NCBI GenBank assembly: GCA_022828135.1
Contig: JAJEJB010000056.1
Span: 122,747 to 186,746 of the forward strand
Length of the DNA: 64,000 nt
Source of the DNA: Acidimicrobiia bacterium
GTDB lineage: Bacteria; Actinomycetota; Acidimicrobiia; Acidimicrobiales; Aldehydirespiratoraceae
Direction: 5' to 3'
This document shows, in pieces, positions 27,368 through 35,574 of the stretch; the first letter of the stretch is position 1; every line of letters begins with the position of its first letter. The notes under the pieces are model-generated. The model did not search any database. It saw nothing but the letters and a program-made list of their open reading frames with translations, and had not been told where the DNA came from. Both the position numbers and the translations under genes were made by a program.

Positions 27368-28690
27368 GTGGTTGCGTTGCGGAGTTTGCGGTCTTCTGAG
27401 CCGGAGCAGTTTGACGACTCGGCTGAGCCCGACGACGCGGTGGAGTCTGTCGTTGATGCGGCCGTGTCCGGTGAGGCGCCCGTGTTGAACATTCGCCATA
27501 TTCAGGGGGCTGAGGTGTCGGCGGGGTCGGTTGCGTATTCCGCTGATCCATACGACGAGGAGGGCATGCCGATCCCGGCGCCTCAGGGGCCTACGGCGGC
27601 GCCGCCTGACAGGCGGGGCCGGCGGATGCGGGCGGGCACCAAGCGGGCCCTGTTCGTGGCGCTGGGGGTCGTGGTGCTGTTGTTGAGCGTGCTTGGGTTC
27701 TACATCACCTCCGATGTGTTCGACAGCCGCACTCAGGTGATGGTGGCCGCTGGGCCTATCGAGGCGGGCCAGATCCTTGCGTTCACTGATTTCGGTTTCG
27801 ATGAGGCGGCGATCGGTTCGATCCCGCATCTGCCGTGGACTTCTGATTCGGCGTACCAGTTCGAGGGGATGGTGGCTCTGCAGCCCATCCCGGCGGGCGC
27901 TTTGGTGCGCGCCGACATGTTCACCGCGGCGGAGACGGTGCCGGTGGGCGTGGAGCTCGAGGCGATCGTGCCGCTGGATCTGACCCTGGTGACCGGGTCG
28001 GTGTTCGAGGGCACCACGGTGCTGCTGGTCGATCCCGGCGTCGAGCCCACCGAGAGCGCTGAGGGCCGGCCGCGGCGGGTGGTGCGCGAGTTCGAGTTGA
28101 CCAACTTCGACGAATCGGCCAATCAGATGCAGCTGTTCGTGTCGCCAGAGGAGTGGGCCGAGTGGGACTCGCTGCTCGACGAGGTGGGCGGCACGCTGAT
28201 GGTGGTCGATCTCGGGGTCGGCGCGGAGCCCGCCGAGACCGCTCGGCGCCTCGACACGGTGTGGTTGACGCAGTGGACCACCGCGGCACAGGAGACGCTG
28301 CGGGCCGCCGATGAGGCGGCCGGGGTGGTGGAGATGGCGCCCGGGGAGTTGGAGGTGATCGTGGCCCTCGACGCCAGCCTGTCGCCCTCCGGGGTGTCCG
28401 ACGGCGACACGGTGCTGCTGATCGATCCGGGGGCGGTGCCGGCCCCTGGTGCGCCGGGGCGGCCGCGGTCGGTGATCAGCACGCTGGTGCTGGAGAACTA
28501 CAGCAACGGCCAGATGCGGATCTACGTGCCGCCCGAGGAGTGGGTGTACTGGCAGTCGCTGCCCGAGCAGCTCGGCACCACCCCGCAGGTGCTCCCCGTG
28601 ATCGAGGGAACCGACATCGACTTGATGATCGAAGAGCTCAACACGCTGTGGCGCGAGGCCTGGCGCGAAGCCCTCGCAGCAGCATCATGA
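27368..28690 (+). CDS. CpaB/RcpC-like pilus assembly protein with duplicated C-terminal domain
   Basis: 440 residues. A ~85-residue acidic/proline-rich cytoplasmic N-terminus precedes one membrane helix (RALFVALGVVVLLLSVLGFYI, ~residues 95-115). It is followed by a SAF-like domain (VMVAAGPIEAGQILAFTDFGFD, QPIPAGALVRADMF) as in CpaB. Two tandem copies of a second domain follow: ELEAIVPLDLTL...GTTVLLVDPGVEP...LFVSPEEWAEWDSL and ELEVIVALDASL...GDTVLLIDPGAVP...IYVPPEEWVYWQSL. CpaB/RcpC proteins help guide the Tad pilus through the envelope. The start is GTG 27368; later starts are possible within the unconserved N-terminus. Confidence 0.75.
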   Translation: MVALRSLRSSEPEQFDDSAEPDDAVESVVDAAVSGEAPVLNIRHIQGAEVSAGSVAYSADPYDEEGMPIPAPQGPTAAPPDRRGRRMRAGTKRALFVALGVVVLLLSVLGFYITSDVFDSRTQVMVAAGPIEAGQILAFTDFGFDEAAIGSIPHLPWTSDSAYQFEGMVALQPIPAGALVRADMFTAAETVPVGVELEAIVPLDLTLVTGSVFEGTTVLLVDPGVEPTESAEGRPRRVVREFELTNFDESANQMQLFVSPEEWAEWDSLLDEVGGTLMVVDLGVGAEPAETARRLDTVWLTQWTTAAQETLRAADEAAGVVEMAPGELEVIVALDASLSPSGVSDGDTVLLIDPGAVPAPGAPGRPRSVISTLVLENYSNGQMRIYVPPEEWVYWQSLPEQLGTTPQVLPVIEGTDIDLMIEELNTLWREAWREALAAAS

Positions 28691-28736
28691 CCACAGCGGC
28701 CCGACACGGCCCGAACGCCGGGCGGGAGCGGCGACG

Positions 28737-29597
28737 GTGCTAGCGGTCTTGGGTGCTGGCGGGGCTCACCTTGATGCGGGGGCGGTGGCGATGGCTTTGG
28801 CGCGGTGCTACAGCGATGCGGGCAGCGAGGTGCTGCTGGTGGACGCCGATCCCTTCGGGGCGCAGTTGGCGGAGCGGTTGGGCGAGGCCGTCGGGGCCGA
28901 TTTCTCGCCCACTGTGCGGGGGCTGCCGTCGCTGATCGTGGCCCGCAAGCCGCTGACTTTGAGGCTGCTGGCCGACCACTGCTACAGCGTCGACGGCGGC
29001 GGGCAGCTGTGGGCTCTGTTCGCGCCCACCAGCGCGGCGGGGGGACAGTTCGCGGTCCAATGGCTGGCCGAGCGGGCCGACGACTTGGCTGCGGTGCACC
29101 GCGAGCGCACGGTGGTGGTGTCGGCGGCGCTCGACGGCGAAGCCGACAGTCTGGGGCCTCTGCTTCAGGCGGCGGCGGCAGTGCTGGTGGTGGCCGAGGT
29201 CGAGCACCAACACCAGGCCGAGATGCTGCGGGCCCGGATCCACCGCGCCGCCCCGGACGGGGCGGCGAACCTGCACCGGCTGTTGGCGGTGGCGGGCTAC
29301 TCGCCGTTCGGTGACGGCGAGATCGAGGCGTTGACGGGGCTGGAGGTGGCGGCCCGTCTGCCGCTGCTGGGCGACGAGCAGGTGCTGCGCGGCCAGCGCG
29401 GCCGCCGCGAGCGGCACTTCTTCGCGGTGCTCGACGAGTTGGCCGACCTTGCCGCGGCCAGGCTGAGCCTCAACTCGTCGATCCCGGCAGCGGCACCCGG
29501 CAAAGCCACAGCGCCCGGCGAGGACGCGGCATCCGCCACCGCCGCCGAAGCGCTGCGGGGCGGTATCGCTCGGCTCGCGGCCGGCCAGGTGGCCTGA
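28737..29597 (+). CDS. TadZ/CpaE-like MinD-family protein with degenerate P-loop
   Basis: 286 residues with the layout of CpaE/TadZ localisation ATPases: a beta strand then GAGGAHLDAGAVAMALARCY in the place of Walker A, LLVDADPFGAQLAERLG (Walker A'-side Asp), and a C-terminal RLPLLGDEQVLRG segment. The P-loop lacks the signature lysines (consensus KGGxGKT), so ATP hydrolysis is doubtful. Many TadZ proteins are similarly degenerate. Likely role: positions the Tad machine at a cell site. The GTG start is at 28737; the last ~50 residues are low-complexity. Confidence 0.75.
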   Translation: MLAVLGAGGAHLDAGAVAMALARCYSDAGSEVLLVDADPFGAQLAERLGEAVGADFSPTVRGLPSLIVARKPLTLRLLADHCYSVDGGGQLWALFAPTSAAGGQFAVQWLAERADDLAAVHRERTVVVSAALDGEADSLGPLLQAAAAVLVVAEVEHQHQAEMLRARIHRAAPDGAANLHRLLAVAGYSPFGDGEIEALTGLEVAARLPLLGDEQVLRGQRGRRERHFFAVLDELADLAAARLSLNSSIPAAAPGKATAPGEDAASATAAEALRGGIARLAAGQVA

Positions 29598-29728
29598 CCG
29601 TGACCGGGGCGCAGGGCAGCGGGGATTCGGTGGTGGCCGGGCCGAGCGAGCAGATGCATTCGGTGGTGGCCGTGGCGCAGGGCTGGGTGGCCTGGCTGTG
29701 ACCGGGGCGCAGGGCGGCGGGGATTCGG
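29589..29728 (+). repeat. Direct repeat duplicating the start region of tadA
   Basis: A 42-base segment spanning the end of the TadZ-like gene and a GTG start (29589-29630) recurs at 29687-29728 with three mismatches, offset 98 bases. The first copy opens a 33-codon frame (GTG 29600, beginning MTGAQGSGDS). Its stop overlaps the real tadA GTG 29698, whose product begins MTGAQGGGDS. Confidence 0.85.
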
Positions 29729-31008
29729 CGACTGCGCTGCGCGAGAGGATCTGGGCTGATGTGTTGCCGCAGGTGCAGGATTTCCGGCTCAACACGACTG
29801 TCGAGGACGCGGATCTTTCTGATGCGTGCCACGAGGTGGCCGAGGAGGCGATCCGCGCCGGGGAGGTGGCCGCAGTCAACTCTGAGGGCCTGATGCTCGC
29901 TGATGGGGACCTGGACTGGATGTGGGAGCAGCTCGCAGCCCTGCTGGGCGCCGGGCCGATGGAGCGGTTCCTGCGCCGGCCCGACGTGGAGAACATCTAT
30001 GTGTTCGGCCCGCACCGGGCTGTGCTCGGGCTCACCGGCGGCCGCCAGGAGCACATCCGCGAGCCGGTGTTCGCCGACGACAAAGACATGATCCGCTATG
30101 TGTCGCATCTGGCCACCACCCACGGCCAGACGGGGCGGCGCTTCGACCAGTCGGCGCCGATGCTGGATTTGCGGCTGCGGACCGGCGAGCGGATCTTCGC
30201 GGCCATGGCGGTGTGCGGCACCCCGTTCTTGACGATCCGCTGCCACCGCCAGAAAGCGATCCGCATCGAGAACCTGATCAAGGGCGGATCAGTCTCTGAG
30301 CAGGCCGGAGAGTTCCTGCGGGCCGCGGTGAGCCACCCGGCGCCCGCGAACGTGCTGGTGTGCGGTGCGCTCGGGTCGGGCAAGACCACCCTGATGCGGG
30401 CCCTGCTGGCCGAGGTGGGCCCGCAGGAGATCGTGTGCACTCTCGAGCAGACGTTCGAGCTGTTCTTGGAGCAGAGCCATCCGCTGACGTTCGCGGTGGA
30501 GACCCGCGAGGCCAACAGCGACGGCTCCGGTGAGATCACCATGGACGAGCTGTCGAAGCGGTCGCTGCGCTCAGGAGCGGACCGGGTGATCGTGGGCGAG
30601 CTGCGCGGCTCGGAGGCGGCCACGTTCCTGTCGGCGTGCGGCACCGGATCGGACGGGTCGATGGCCACCATCCACGCCTCCTCGCCGCGTCAGGCGATGT
30701 CGCGGCTGGTGCGCTACTGCCTGGCGGCCAACACCGCCGCGTCGCAGTCGGCTCTGGTGCAGGAGGCCGCCGAGGTCATCCACCTCGTGGTGCATCTGCG
30801 CGGCGACCCCCGCATCGGGTTCCGCGGCGTCAACACCATAGCCGAGGTGGTCGGCTCGAAGGACGACCGCTTCGAGATGCACCACATCTTCGGGCGCCGC
30901 CAGCGCGGCGGAGAAATGACACTGTTCGGGCGGCCCCGCAACCCCGAGCTCATCGAACGCCTCGAAGAGGGCGGCCTCGACATCTCTGAGTGGCCCGAGG
31001 GCGAATGA
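29698..31008 (+). CDS. tadA: TadA/CpaF pilus assembly ATPase
   Basis: 436-residue secretion ATPase of the TadA (CpaF) family, the motor for Tad pilus extension. Walker A is GALGSGKTTLMRALL near residue 222. The Asp-box/Walker B region VIVGELRGSEAATFLSACGTGSDGSMATIHASS near residue 300 carries the conserved His of MATIHAS. The N-terminal CNBP-like part (LEN...VENIYVFGP) is typical. It starts at GTG 29698; the start region is preceded by its own degenerate copy. A short chain of tiny frames links it to tadB. Confidence 0.93.
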   Translation: MTGAQGGGDSATALRERIWADVLPQVQDFRLNTTVEDADLSDACHEVAEEAIRAGEVAAVNSEGLMLADGDLDWMWEQLAALLGAGPMERFLRRPDVENIYVFGPHRAVLGLTGGRQEHIREPVFADDKDMIRYVSHLATTHGQTGRRFDQSAPMLDLRLRTGERIFAAMAVCGTPFLTIRCHRQKAIRIENLIKGGSVSEQAGEFLRAAVSHPAPANVLVCGALGSGKTTLMRALLAEVGPQEIVCTLEQTFELFLEQSHPLTFAVETREANSDGSGEITMDELSKRSLRSGADRVIVGELRGSEAATFLSACGTGSDGSMATIHASSPRQAMSRLVRYCLAANTAASQSALVQEAAEVIHLVVHLRGDPRIGFRGVNTIAEVVGSKDDRFEMHHIFGRRQRGGEMTLFGRPRNPELIERLEEGGLDISEWPEGE

Positions 31009-31185
31009 GACAGAACACGAGCACACACCCCAGCCCGCCGGCTCGGCGCTCAACATGGTGACAGCCGCAGCCTTGGGCATCCCCGCGGCCGCGGGGCGGC
31101 GCCGGCCGGCCTGAGGGCGTGGGGATGCGGGCAGCGGAAGCCTTCGGCACGCCCGTAGCCGCGGTGAGTGGATGCTGACGGCGGC
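31005..31185 (+). repeat. Chain of mini-frames copying the tadB start
   Basis: Between tadA and tadB three tiny frames follow each other. ATG 31005 (18 codons) overlaps the tadA stop. ATG 31055 (19 codons, MVTAAALGIPAAAG) overlaps the previous stop. ATG 31125 (17 codons, MRAAEAFGTPVAAV) ends overlapping the tadB ATG 31172 (MLTAAAFGVLAAAG). The last two are degenerate copies of the tadB N-terminus. They may be decayed tandem duplications or a ribosome bridge for translational coupling. Confidence 0.7.
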
Positions 31186-32053
31186 GGCGTTCGGGGTCCT
31201 CGCAGCCGCGGGGGTGGCGCTGGTGGCGCTGTCGGGCGCGCTGGTGAAGCTGCCGCCCCGGAACCGCCGCCGCGACGCCCAGAAGTTCGGCGCCGCAGCC
31301 AAACCGGCGAGGGCCACCAAACCGCTCGCTTTGGTGCAGGTCGGCACCGCGGCGCTGGGGGCGCTGGTGGGCTATGTCGCCACCGGGTTATTGGGCATGG
31401 TGGTGCTGCTGGCGGGGATGGGGGCGCTGTTGCCGCCGTTCATGGCCGCCCCCCGCCGCCGGCGGCGCCAGACCAAGCAGGCGCTGGCGTGGGCGCTGTG
31501 GAGCCGCCAGCTCGCCGAGCAGGCCCGATCGGGGTCGGGTCTCACCGACTCGCTGCGCGGCAGCGTGTCACGCGCCCCCCAAGAGATCGCCCCCACCATC
31601 GCCAGAGTCGCCCAGACCGCCGAGCTTCACGGACTCGAGGAGGCCTTCGACGAGCTCGCCTCATTGGGCAACGTGTGGGAACCCGAGGTGGCGGCCGGGC
31701 TGCGCATGGCCACCACCTCCGGAAGCGGCATCGCCGACCCGTTGCTGGACTTGTGCGGACGCATCAACGACGTGGTCGAACTGCACCGGGCCCGCACCGA
31801 GGCTGTGGTGGCGCTGTGGACCCAGACCATCGCGCTGCTGTCACTCGCCGGCGGGGTGGTGGCGATGATGTACCGCACCAACCCCGACTACTTCGAGCCC
31901 TACCGCGAGGGCACCGGCCAGCTCGTGCTGGTGGGCCTGTCGGGGCTGCTGCTCGCAGTCACCGCATTCCTCGTGTACCACTCGGTAGTGCGCGAGGAGA
32001 ACTCCGTGCTGGTGCCCCCGCGCCGCAAGAACCGGGCCAAAGACCCCATATGA
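31172..32053 (+). CDS. tadB: TadB-like inner membrane platform protein
   Basis: 293 residues of the type II secretion F (T2SF) family. N-terminal hydrophobic segments are around residues 3-25 and 50-85. A cytoplasmic T2SF helical domain follows (AWALWSRQLAEQARSGSGLTDSLRGS, GNVWEPEVAAGLRMATTSGSG), with two C-terminal membrane helices (TIALLSLAGGVVAMMY, LVLVGLSGLLLAVTAFLVY). Together with TadC it forms the platform on which TadA acts. Confidence 0.85.
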   Translation: MLTAAAFGVLAAAGVALVALSGALVKLPPRNRRRDAQKFGAAAKPARATKPLALVQVGTAALGALVGYVATGLLGMVVLLAGMGALLPPFMAAPRRRRRQTKQALAWALWSRQLAEQARSGSGLTDSLRGSVSRAPQEIAPTIARVAQTAELHGLEEAFDELASLGNVWEPEVAAGLRMATTSGSGIADPLLDLCGRINDVVELHRARTEAVVALWTQTIALLSLAGGVVAMMYRTNPDYFEPYREGTGQLVLVGLSGLLLAVTAFLVYHSVVREENSVLVPPRRKNRAKDPI

Positions 32054-32084
32054 GACCCTCGGAGCGGCATCGAGGCGGGCGGCC

Positions 32085-32978
32085 GTGTTGCGGATGCCAG
32101 GAGCGCTGCGGGTGCTCCGATGCTCGGGCGCGGCGTGGGGGTGGGCGGCGGTGAGCCTCGGGTTTGTGATCGCGGGGGTGGTGTTCTTCGCCGGGGTGGT
32201 GCTGGCCACGGTCGGCTTCGTCGGGCTGCCCCAGCGTCCCCAGACTGCCCCCCAGAGCCTCGGCGCGACGCTGCGGGACCTGCTGCCCACCATCAAGGAG
32301 GGCGAGGAGCAGAACCTGCGCCTCGCGGGAATCACCGACGAGTCCTACGCCACCCAGCGCTTCGGCGGACTCATCGCCGGGCTCGTGGCCGGAGCAGTCG
32401 GCTCGGTGCTGCTGCAACGAGGCATCATCGGGTCGATCCTGATCGTCGTCGGGTTGGGCGCGGGGGGATGGTTCCTGCCCATGCTCGGCGTGCGCGACAC
32501 CGCCAAGAAGGCCCGCAACGAGATCGACCAAGTCATCCGAGTCTGGATCGCGCTGGTGGCCCAGCAGGTGTCAGCCGGGGTCGACCCCACCATCGCCATG
32601 GTCACCTCCGCCGAGATCGGCAAGCGCAACAGCTGGGCGCTGCTGCACCGGTTCCTGCTCGCCGCCCAACACAACGGCCGGCCCGCCTATGAGGGCCTCG
32701 CCGAACTCACCGAGCGCTACGGCATCCACACCCTCGCGCCGGTGGTGTCCGCGCTGGGACTGGCCGCCGAGCGCGGCACCCGCATATCAGAGGCGGTGCT
32801 GGTGGCCGCCGAGAACATGTGGCGCGAGACCATCGCAAGCGAGCGGGAGCGAGCCGCCAGCCGGGCCCAACTAATCGTGCTGCCGGCAACCGGCGTAGCC
32901 CTCGCGCTGGCCGGCATCCTCGTATACCCCCCGTTCACCTCGCTGACAGGAGGACCCGGTGTCGGCGGCACCCCCTAA
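32085..32978 (+). CDS. tadC: TadC-like inner membrane platform protein
   Basis: 297-residue T2SF protein. The first membrane helix is at ~residues 15-40 (VSLGFVIAGVVFFAGVVLATVG), central helices span ~85-130 (GLIAGLVAGAVGSVLL, GSILIVVGLGAGGWFLPML) and a C-terminal helix follows (LIVLPATGVALALAGILVY). The cytoplasmic domain has EIDQVIRVWIALVAQQVSAGVDP. GTG 32085 or ATG 32094 could be the start. Its end overlaps the next pilin gene by 20 nt. Confidence 0.85.
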   Translation: MLRMPGALRVLRCSGAAWGWAAVSLGFVIAGVVFFAGVVLATVGFVGLPQRPQTAPQSLGATLRDLLPTIKEGEEQNLRLAGITDESYATQRFGGLIAGLVAGAVGSVLLQRGIIGSILIVVGLGAGGWFLPMLGVRDTAKKARNEIDQVIRVWIALVAQQVSAGVDPTIAMVTSAEIGKRNSWALLHRFLLAAQHNGRPAYEGLAELTERYGIHTLAPVVSALGLAAERGTRISEAVLVAAENMWRETIASERERAASRAQLIVLPATGVALALAGILVYPPFTSLTGGPGVGGTP

Positions 32979-33669
32979 CGCCGACACCGGTCCTGTACGT
33001 CGGCAAACCGGCCGCGGCGGCGTCTCCCCGCCGCGGCCGGGCCGCCGTGACGACCGCGGCGGCACAGCCCTGCGGCCGAGGCACCGAGACAGCCGCGGCA
33101 TCGCCCCACGCCAGCCGGGCCCACACAACGACCAAAGCGACGCAACCCCACAGCGGCCGGGGCGGCGCAACGACAGCAGCGCAACCCCACGCCGGCCGGG
33201 CCCACGCGACGACAGGGGCGGCGCTGCCCTGGCGCGGTCGGGCCGAGAAAGCAGCTGCGGCACTGTCCTGCGGCGGCCGGGGCGGCGCAACGAGCGCGGC
33301 ATCGTCACCCTGGAATGGCTGCTGCTGCTGTCGGCGGTGGCGGCGCTGGCCGGCTCTGCTCTGATGATCCTGCAGAGAGTGCTCGACGACACCGCCGAGG
33401 TGCCCCCAGACCCTCTGGTACGGATCGCCCAGATCGAAACAGCCGCGGCCATCGTGGCTGACGAAGCCCAGAAGCTCTACGACGACGACCCGACCGCCTA
33501 CGACACGCAGCACGACGCCCACATGAAAGACCGCTGCGAAGACGTCTTCGACAAGGGCGTCGACAGTGGCATCGTCGAGTTGGCGCATTGGGCATCACCG
33601 GGCGGCACAAGCAATCGGGCACCCGCAAGATGCACAGTGACCCCCGGCAATCTCGTCACCGCCAGGTGA
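32959..33669 (+). CDS. Second Tad-type pilin with giant repetitive leader
   Basis: 236 residues from GTG 32959, preceded by AGGAGG at 6-nt spacing inside tadC. The first 114 residues are an Arg/Pro/Gly-rich leader made of 13-14-residue repeats. It ends RRPGRRNERG and is followed by IVTLEWLLLLSAVAALAGSAL, a pilin-type helix with Glu at +5, so prepilin peptidase should cut after G114. The mature protein is ~120 residues and, like the first pilin, has two cysteines (KDRCEDV and ARCTVTP). Leaders of Flp pilins are normally 10-30 residues. Confidence 0.78.
   Translation: MSAAPPNADTGPVRRQTGRGGVSPPRPGRRDDRGGTALRPRHRDSRGIAPRQPGPHNDQSDATPQRPGRRNDSSATPRRPGPRDDRGGAALARSGRESSCGTVLRRPGRRNERGIVTLEWLLLLSAVAALAGSALMILQRVLDDTAEVPPDPLVRIAQIETAAAIVADEAQKLYDDDPTAYDTQHDAHMKDRCEDVFDKGVDSGIVELAHWASPGGTSNRAPARCTVTPGNLVTAR
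32992..33312 (+). repeat. Tandem 39-42-nt repeats encoding copies of the pilin processing site
   Basis: Seven to eight degenerate units of consensus (R)PGRRxDRGxxxLR. Examples are PGRRDDRGGTALR, PRHRDSRGIAPRQ, PGRRNDSSATPRR, PGPRDDRGGAALAR and SGRESSCGTVLRR. The last unit, PGRRNERGIVTL, is the genuine leader/cleavage site. The repeats read through as protein without stops, so they expanded in frame. Confidence 0.85.
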
Positions 33670-33855
33670 GGTTGGCGACCAATGCCTGTTCGCTCCGCCT
33701 CCGGTAGAGGCTGGCCCTGCGCTAGCGGCGCCAGGGCGGCGGTGGGCGGACGCTCGCCCGGCTCTCGTGAGCACGGTGAACACGTTGGGAGTGAAGGCGG
33801 TGCCCGAGCGGGGGTGTTCCGGCGCCCACCCGGCGGACTGGACCGGCCTGGGGGG

Positions 33856-34476
33856 TCAGCAGACTGGGAGTTGGGCGGGGATCGAGTTGTCGCGCGCCGC
33901 CGGGTCGGGCGTGGCCAGCACGGCGGGTCCCTGGGCTGCGGCGTAGACCCGGTCCCAGCGGTCGGGCCACAGCGCGGCCAGGGGCCCGAACACCTCGCCC
34001 GCCACCACCACCCGCACCCAGCCGGTCTGGCCGGGTTCGGGCCTCCACAACCCGGGCTGCACGGGCTGTGGCGCGGGCGCTGCACACCAGTCGCTGTGAA
34101 CTTGGGCCACCTCCGGGTCCCACCAGCGCCAGCCTCCGCTGGTGGCGGCCTCCCGAGCCACCGCGTCCTTGGCGGCCCCGGCCATGGCCAACACCTCAGG
34201 ATGCGGTGCGGTGCCCTGATAGAGCATCGTCGGGTCGGCCGGGTCGGCCAGGAAGTCCGCGTCGGCGGCGGCGCGCCAAGCCGAGCGCAGGCCGGCCGAG
34301 GCCGCGTACTCGGCCTCGGCCCGGGCGTTGGTGACGATCAGCGCGTGCACCAGCAGCACCAGGCTGGCGGTGAGCAGCACAGGCCACAGCAACACCACGA
34401 CCACCGACTCGCCGCTCTCATCGCGGCGGCCGCCCTTATCACGGCGGACGCTCCCACCCCGTCGGCCACACAGCAC
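33856..34476 (-). CDS. TadE/TadG-like pilus-associated membrane protein (opposite strand)
   Basis: About 206 residues if started at GTG 34476. A basic leader RRDKGGRRDESG precedes a hydrophobic segment ESVVVVLLWPVLLTASLVLLVHALIV, then a soluble extracytoplasmic domain (AEAEYAASAGLRSAWRAAA, WRWWDPEVAQVHSDWCAAP, GWVRVVVAGEVFGPLAAL). The helix-then-AEAEYAAS pattern is that of TadE/TadG minor pilins. The frame is open upstream to 34872, so the start is uncertain; some starts would overlap the divergent gene at 34605. Being antiparallel inside the Tad operon is unusual. Confidence 0.6.
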   Translation of the reverse strand: MLCGRRGGSVRRDKGGRRDESGESVVVVLLWPVLLTASLVLLVHALIVTNARAEAEYAASAGLRSAWRAAADADFLADPADPTMLYQGTAPHPEVLAMAGAAKDAVAREAATSGGWRWWDPEVAQVHSDWCAAPAPQPVQPGLWRPEPGQTGWVRVVVAGEVFGPLAALWPDRWDRVYAAAQGPAVLATPDPAARDNSIPAQLPVC

Positions 34477-34604
34477 GACCGCGAGGCTACCGCAGCCACT
34501 CCGGGCGCCGAGCGCGGCGACCGGAGCCGAGCGCGGCTTCGTGCGCCGCACCGGCCACGGAACCGGAACAGAGCCGACACCGACCACCTCCACCGGAGCA
34601 GAGC

Positions 34605-35564
34605 GTGACCGCCGCATCCCCGCAGGCGGTGCGGCGGACCCGGCGGCGCGACGAACGCGGCGGCGCGGTGAGCCTTTGGGTGGTGCTGATGTGCCCGCTG
34701 TCGGCCTTTGCGGCGGTGGTGGCCATCGCGGGGCCCCAACGGCTGACTGCGGAGTCGTCCCTGCAGGACGCGGCCGACGACACTGCCATGTTCGCGGTGG
34801 GCTGGCGCGACGGCACCCAGTCTGACCGGGCGCTGCCGATCTTCCCGCCCGACTGCGCGGTCGGAACCGCACAACAGCGCGTGGAGCGCAGTGATCTGGC
34901 GACAGACATCGGGGCTCTGCCGGCCAGTATCCAGGACACCGACCAGCAGTTCGTCGATATCGATGTCCGCCTCAACAACCTGTTCACCGAGTTGTTCCGC
35001 ATCTTCCCGCGGATGACGTCGTCGTCGTTCCCGGCGCCCACCGACAAGAACGGTCTCATCAGCAAGCTCGACCACCTCAACAAGCGGCTGCAGGAATGGA
35101 CCGGCGCATGTGATCTGCTGGCCGAGGCGCTGGCACGCGACCTGGGCTACAACGGCATCGACGCCGGCTCGCTGAGCGGCTTCTACAGCGCGTCACTCAC
35201 CACGGCCTATCTGGGCACCTCCGCCAACACGGCCCCGGGGCCTCCCTGCCGGGTGTCTGAGCGGGCGGGGCCCGGCGTCGTGATGGAGGTGCGCGACGCC
35301 GCGCACGTGGTGTTGGTGGCCGACTGGCGCGCCGCGACTTGGGCTTCGTCGCAGATCTGGTCCGACGGACTTCCCATGGCCGCCGAGTCGATCGGCCGGA
35401 TCAGCGAGTTTGCTGTGCCCGATCCCAACCTCGAAACGTGCGGCGACAGGCGGCTCAGCATCCACGACAGCCAGGGGCGGCCGGTCTGGCCCAAGAACGA
35501 CGAATGGGGCGGATCCTCGAGAGAGCTGGTTCAGGCGGTGCAGCGCTTCCCGCTGGCGGGCTGA
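34605..35564 (+). CDS. TadG-like minor pilin / pilus-associated protein
   Basis: 319 residues. A basic leader (RRTRRRDERGG) is followed by a hydrophobic segment AVSLWVVLMCPLSAFAAVVAIAG and then QRLTAESSLQDAADDTAMFAVG, the arrangement of TadG-type proteins (helix, then a helical AA-rich linker). The large external domain has four or more cysteines (PDCAVG, GACDLL, PPCRVS, ETCGDR) that may pair. There is no VWA MIDAS motif. The start is GTG 34605, about 128 nt from the divergent gene. Confidence 0.68.
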   Translation: MTAASPQAVRRTRRRDERGGAVSLWVVLMCPLSAFAAVVAIAGPQRLTAESSLQDAADDTAMFAVGWRDGTQSDRALPIFPPDCAVGTAQQRVERSDLATDIGALPASIQDTDQQFVDIDVRLNNLFTELFRIFPRMTSSSFPAPTDKNGLISKLDHLNKRLQEWTGACDLLAEALARDLGYNGIDAGSLSGFYSASLTTAYLGTSANTAPGPPCRVSERAGPGVVMEVRDAAHVVLVADWRAATWASSQIWSDGLPMAAESIGRISEFAVPDPNLETCGDRRLSIHDSQGRPVWPKNDEWGGSSRELVQAVQRFPLAG

Positions 35565-35574
35565 GCACACGGAC

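Noticed and set aside
31997..32155. Cys-rich mini-frame from ATG 32050 between tadB and tadC
   Set aside because: It mostly overlaps tadC in another frame, resembles neither neighbour, and the ATGA at the tadB stop is likely coincidental.
32871..33452. Antisense frames across the pilin leader repeats
   Set aside because: They arise because the 39-42-nt repeats are open in several frames; the plus-strand frame alone has a ribosome site and ends in a pilin helix.
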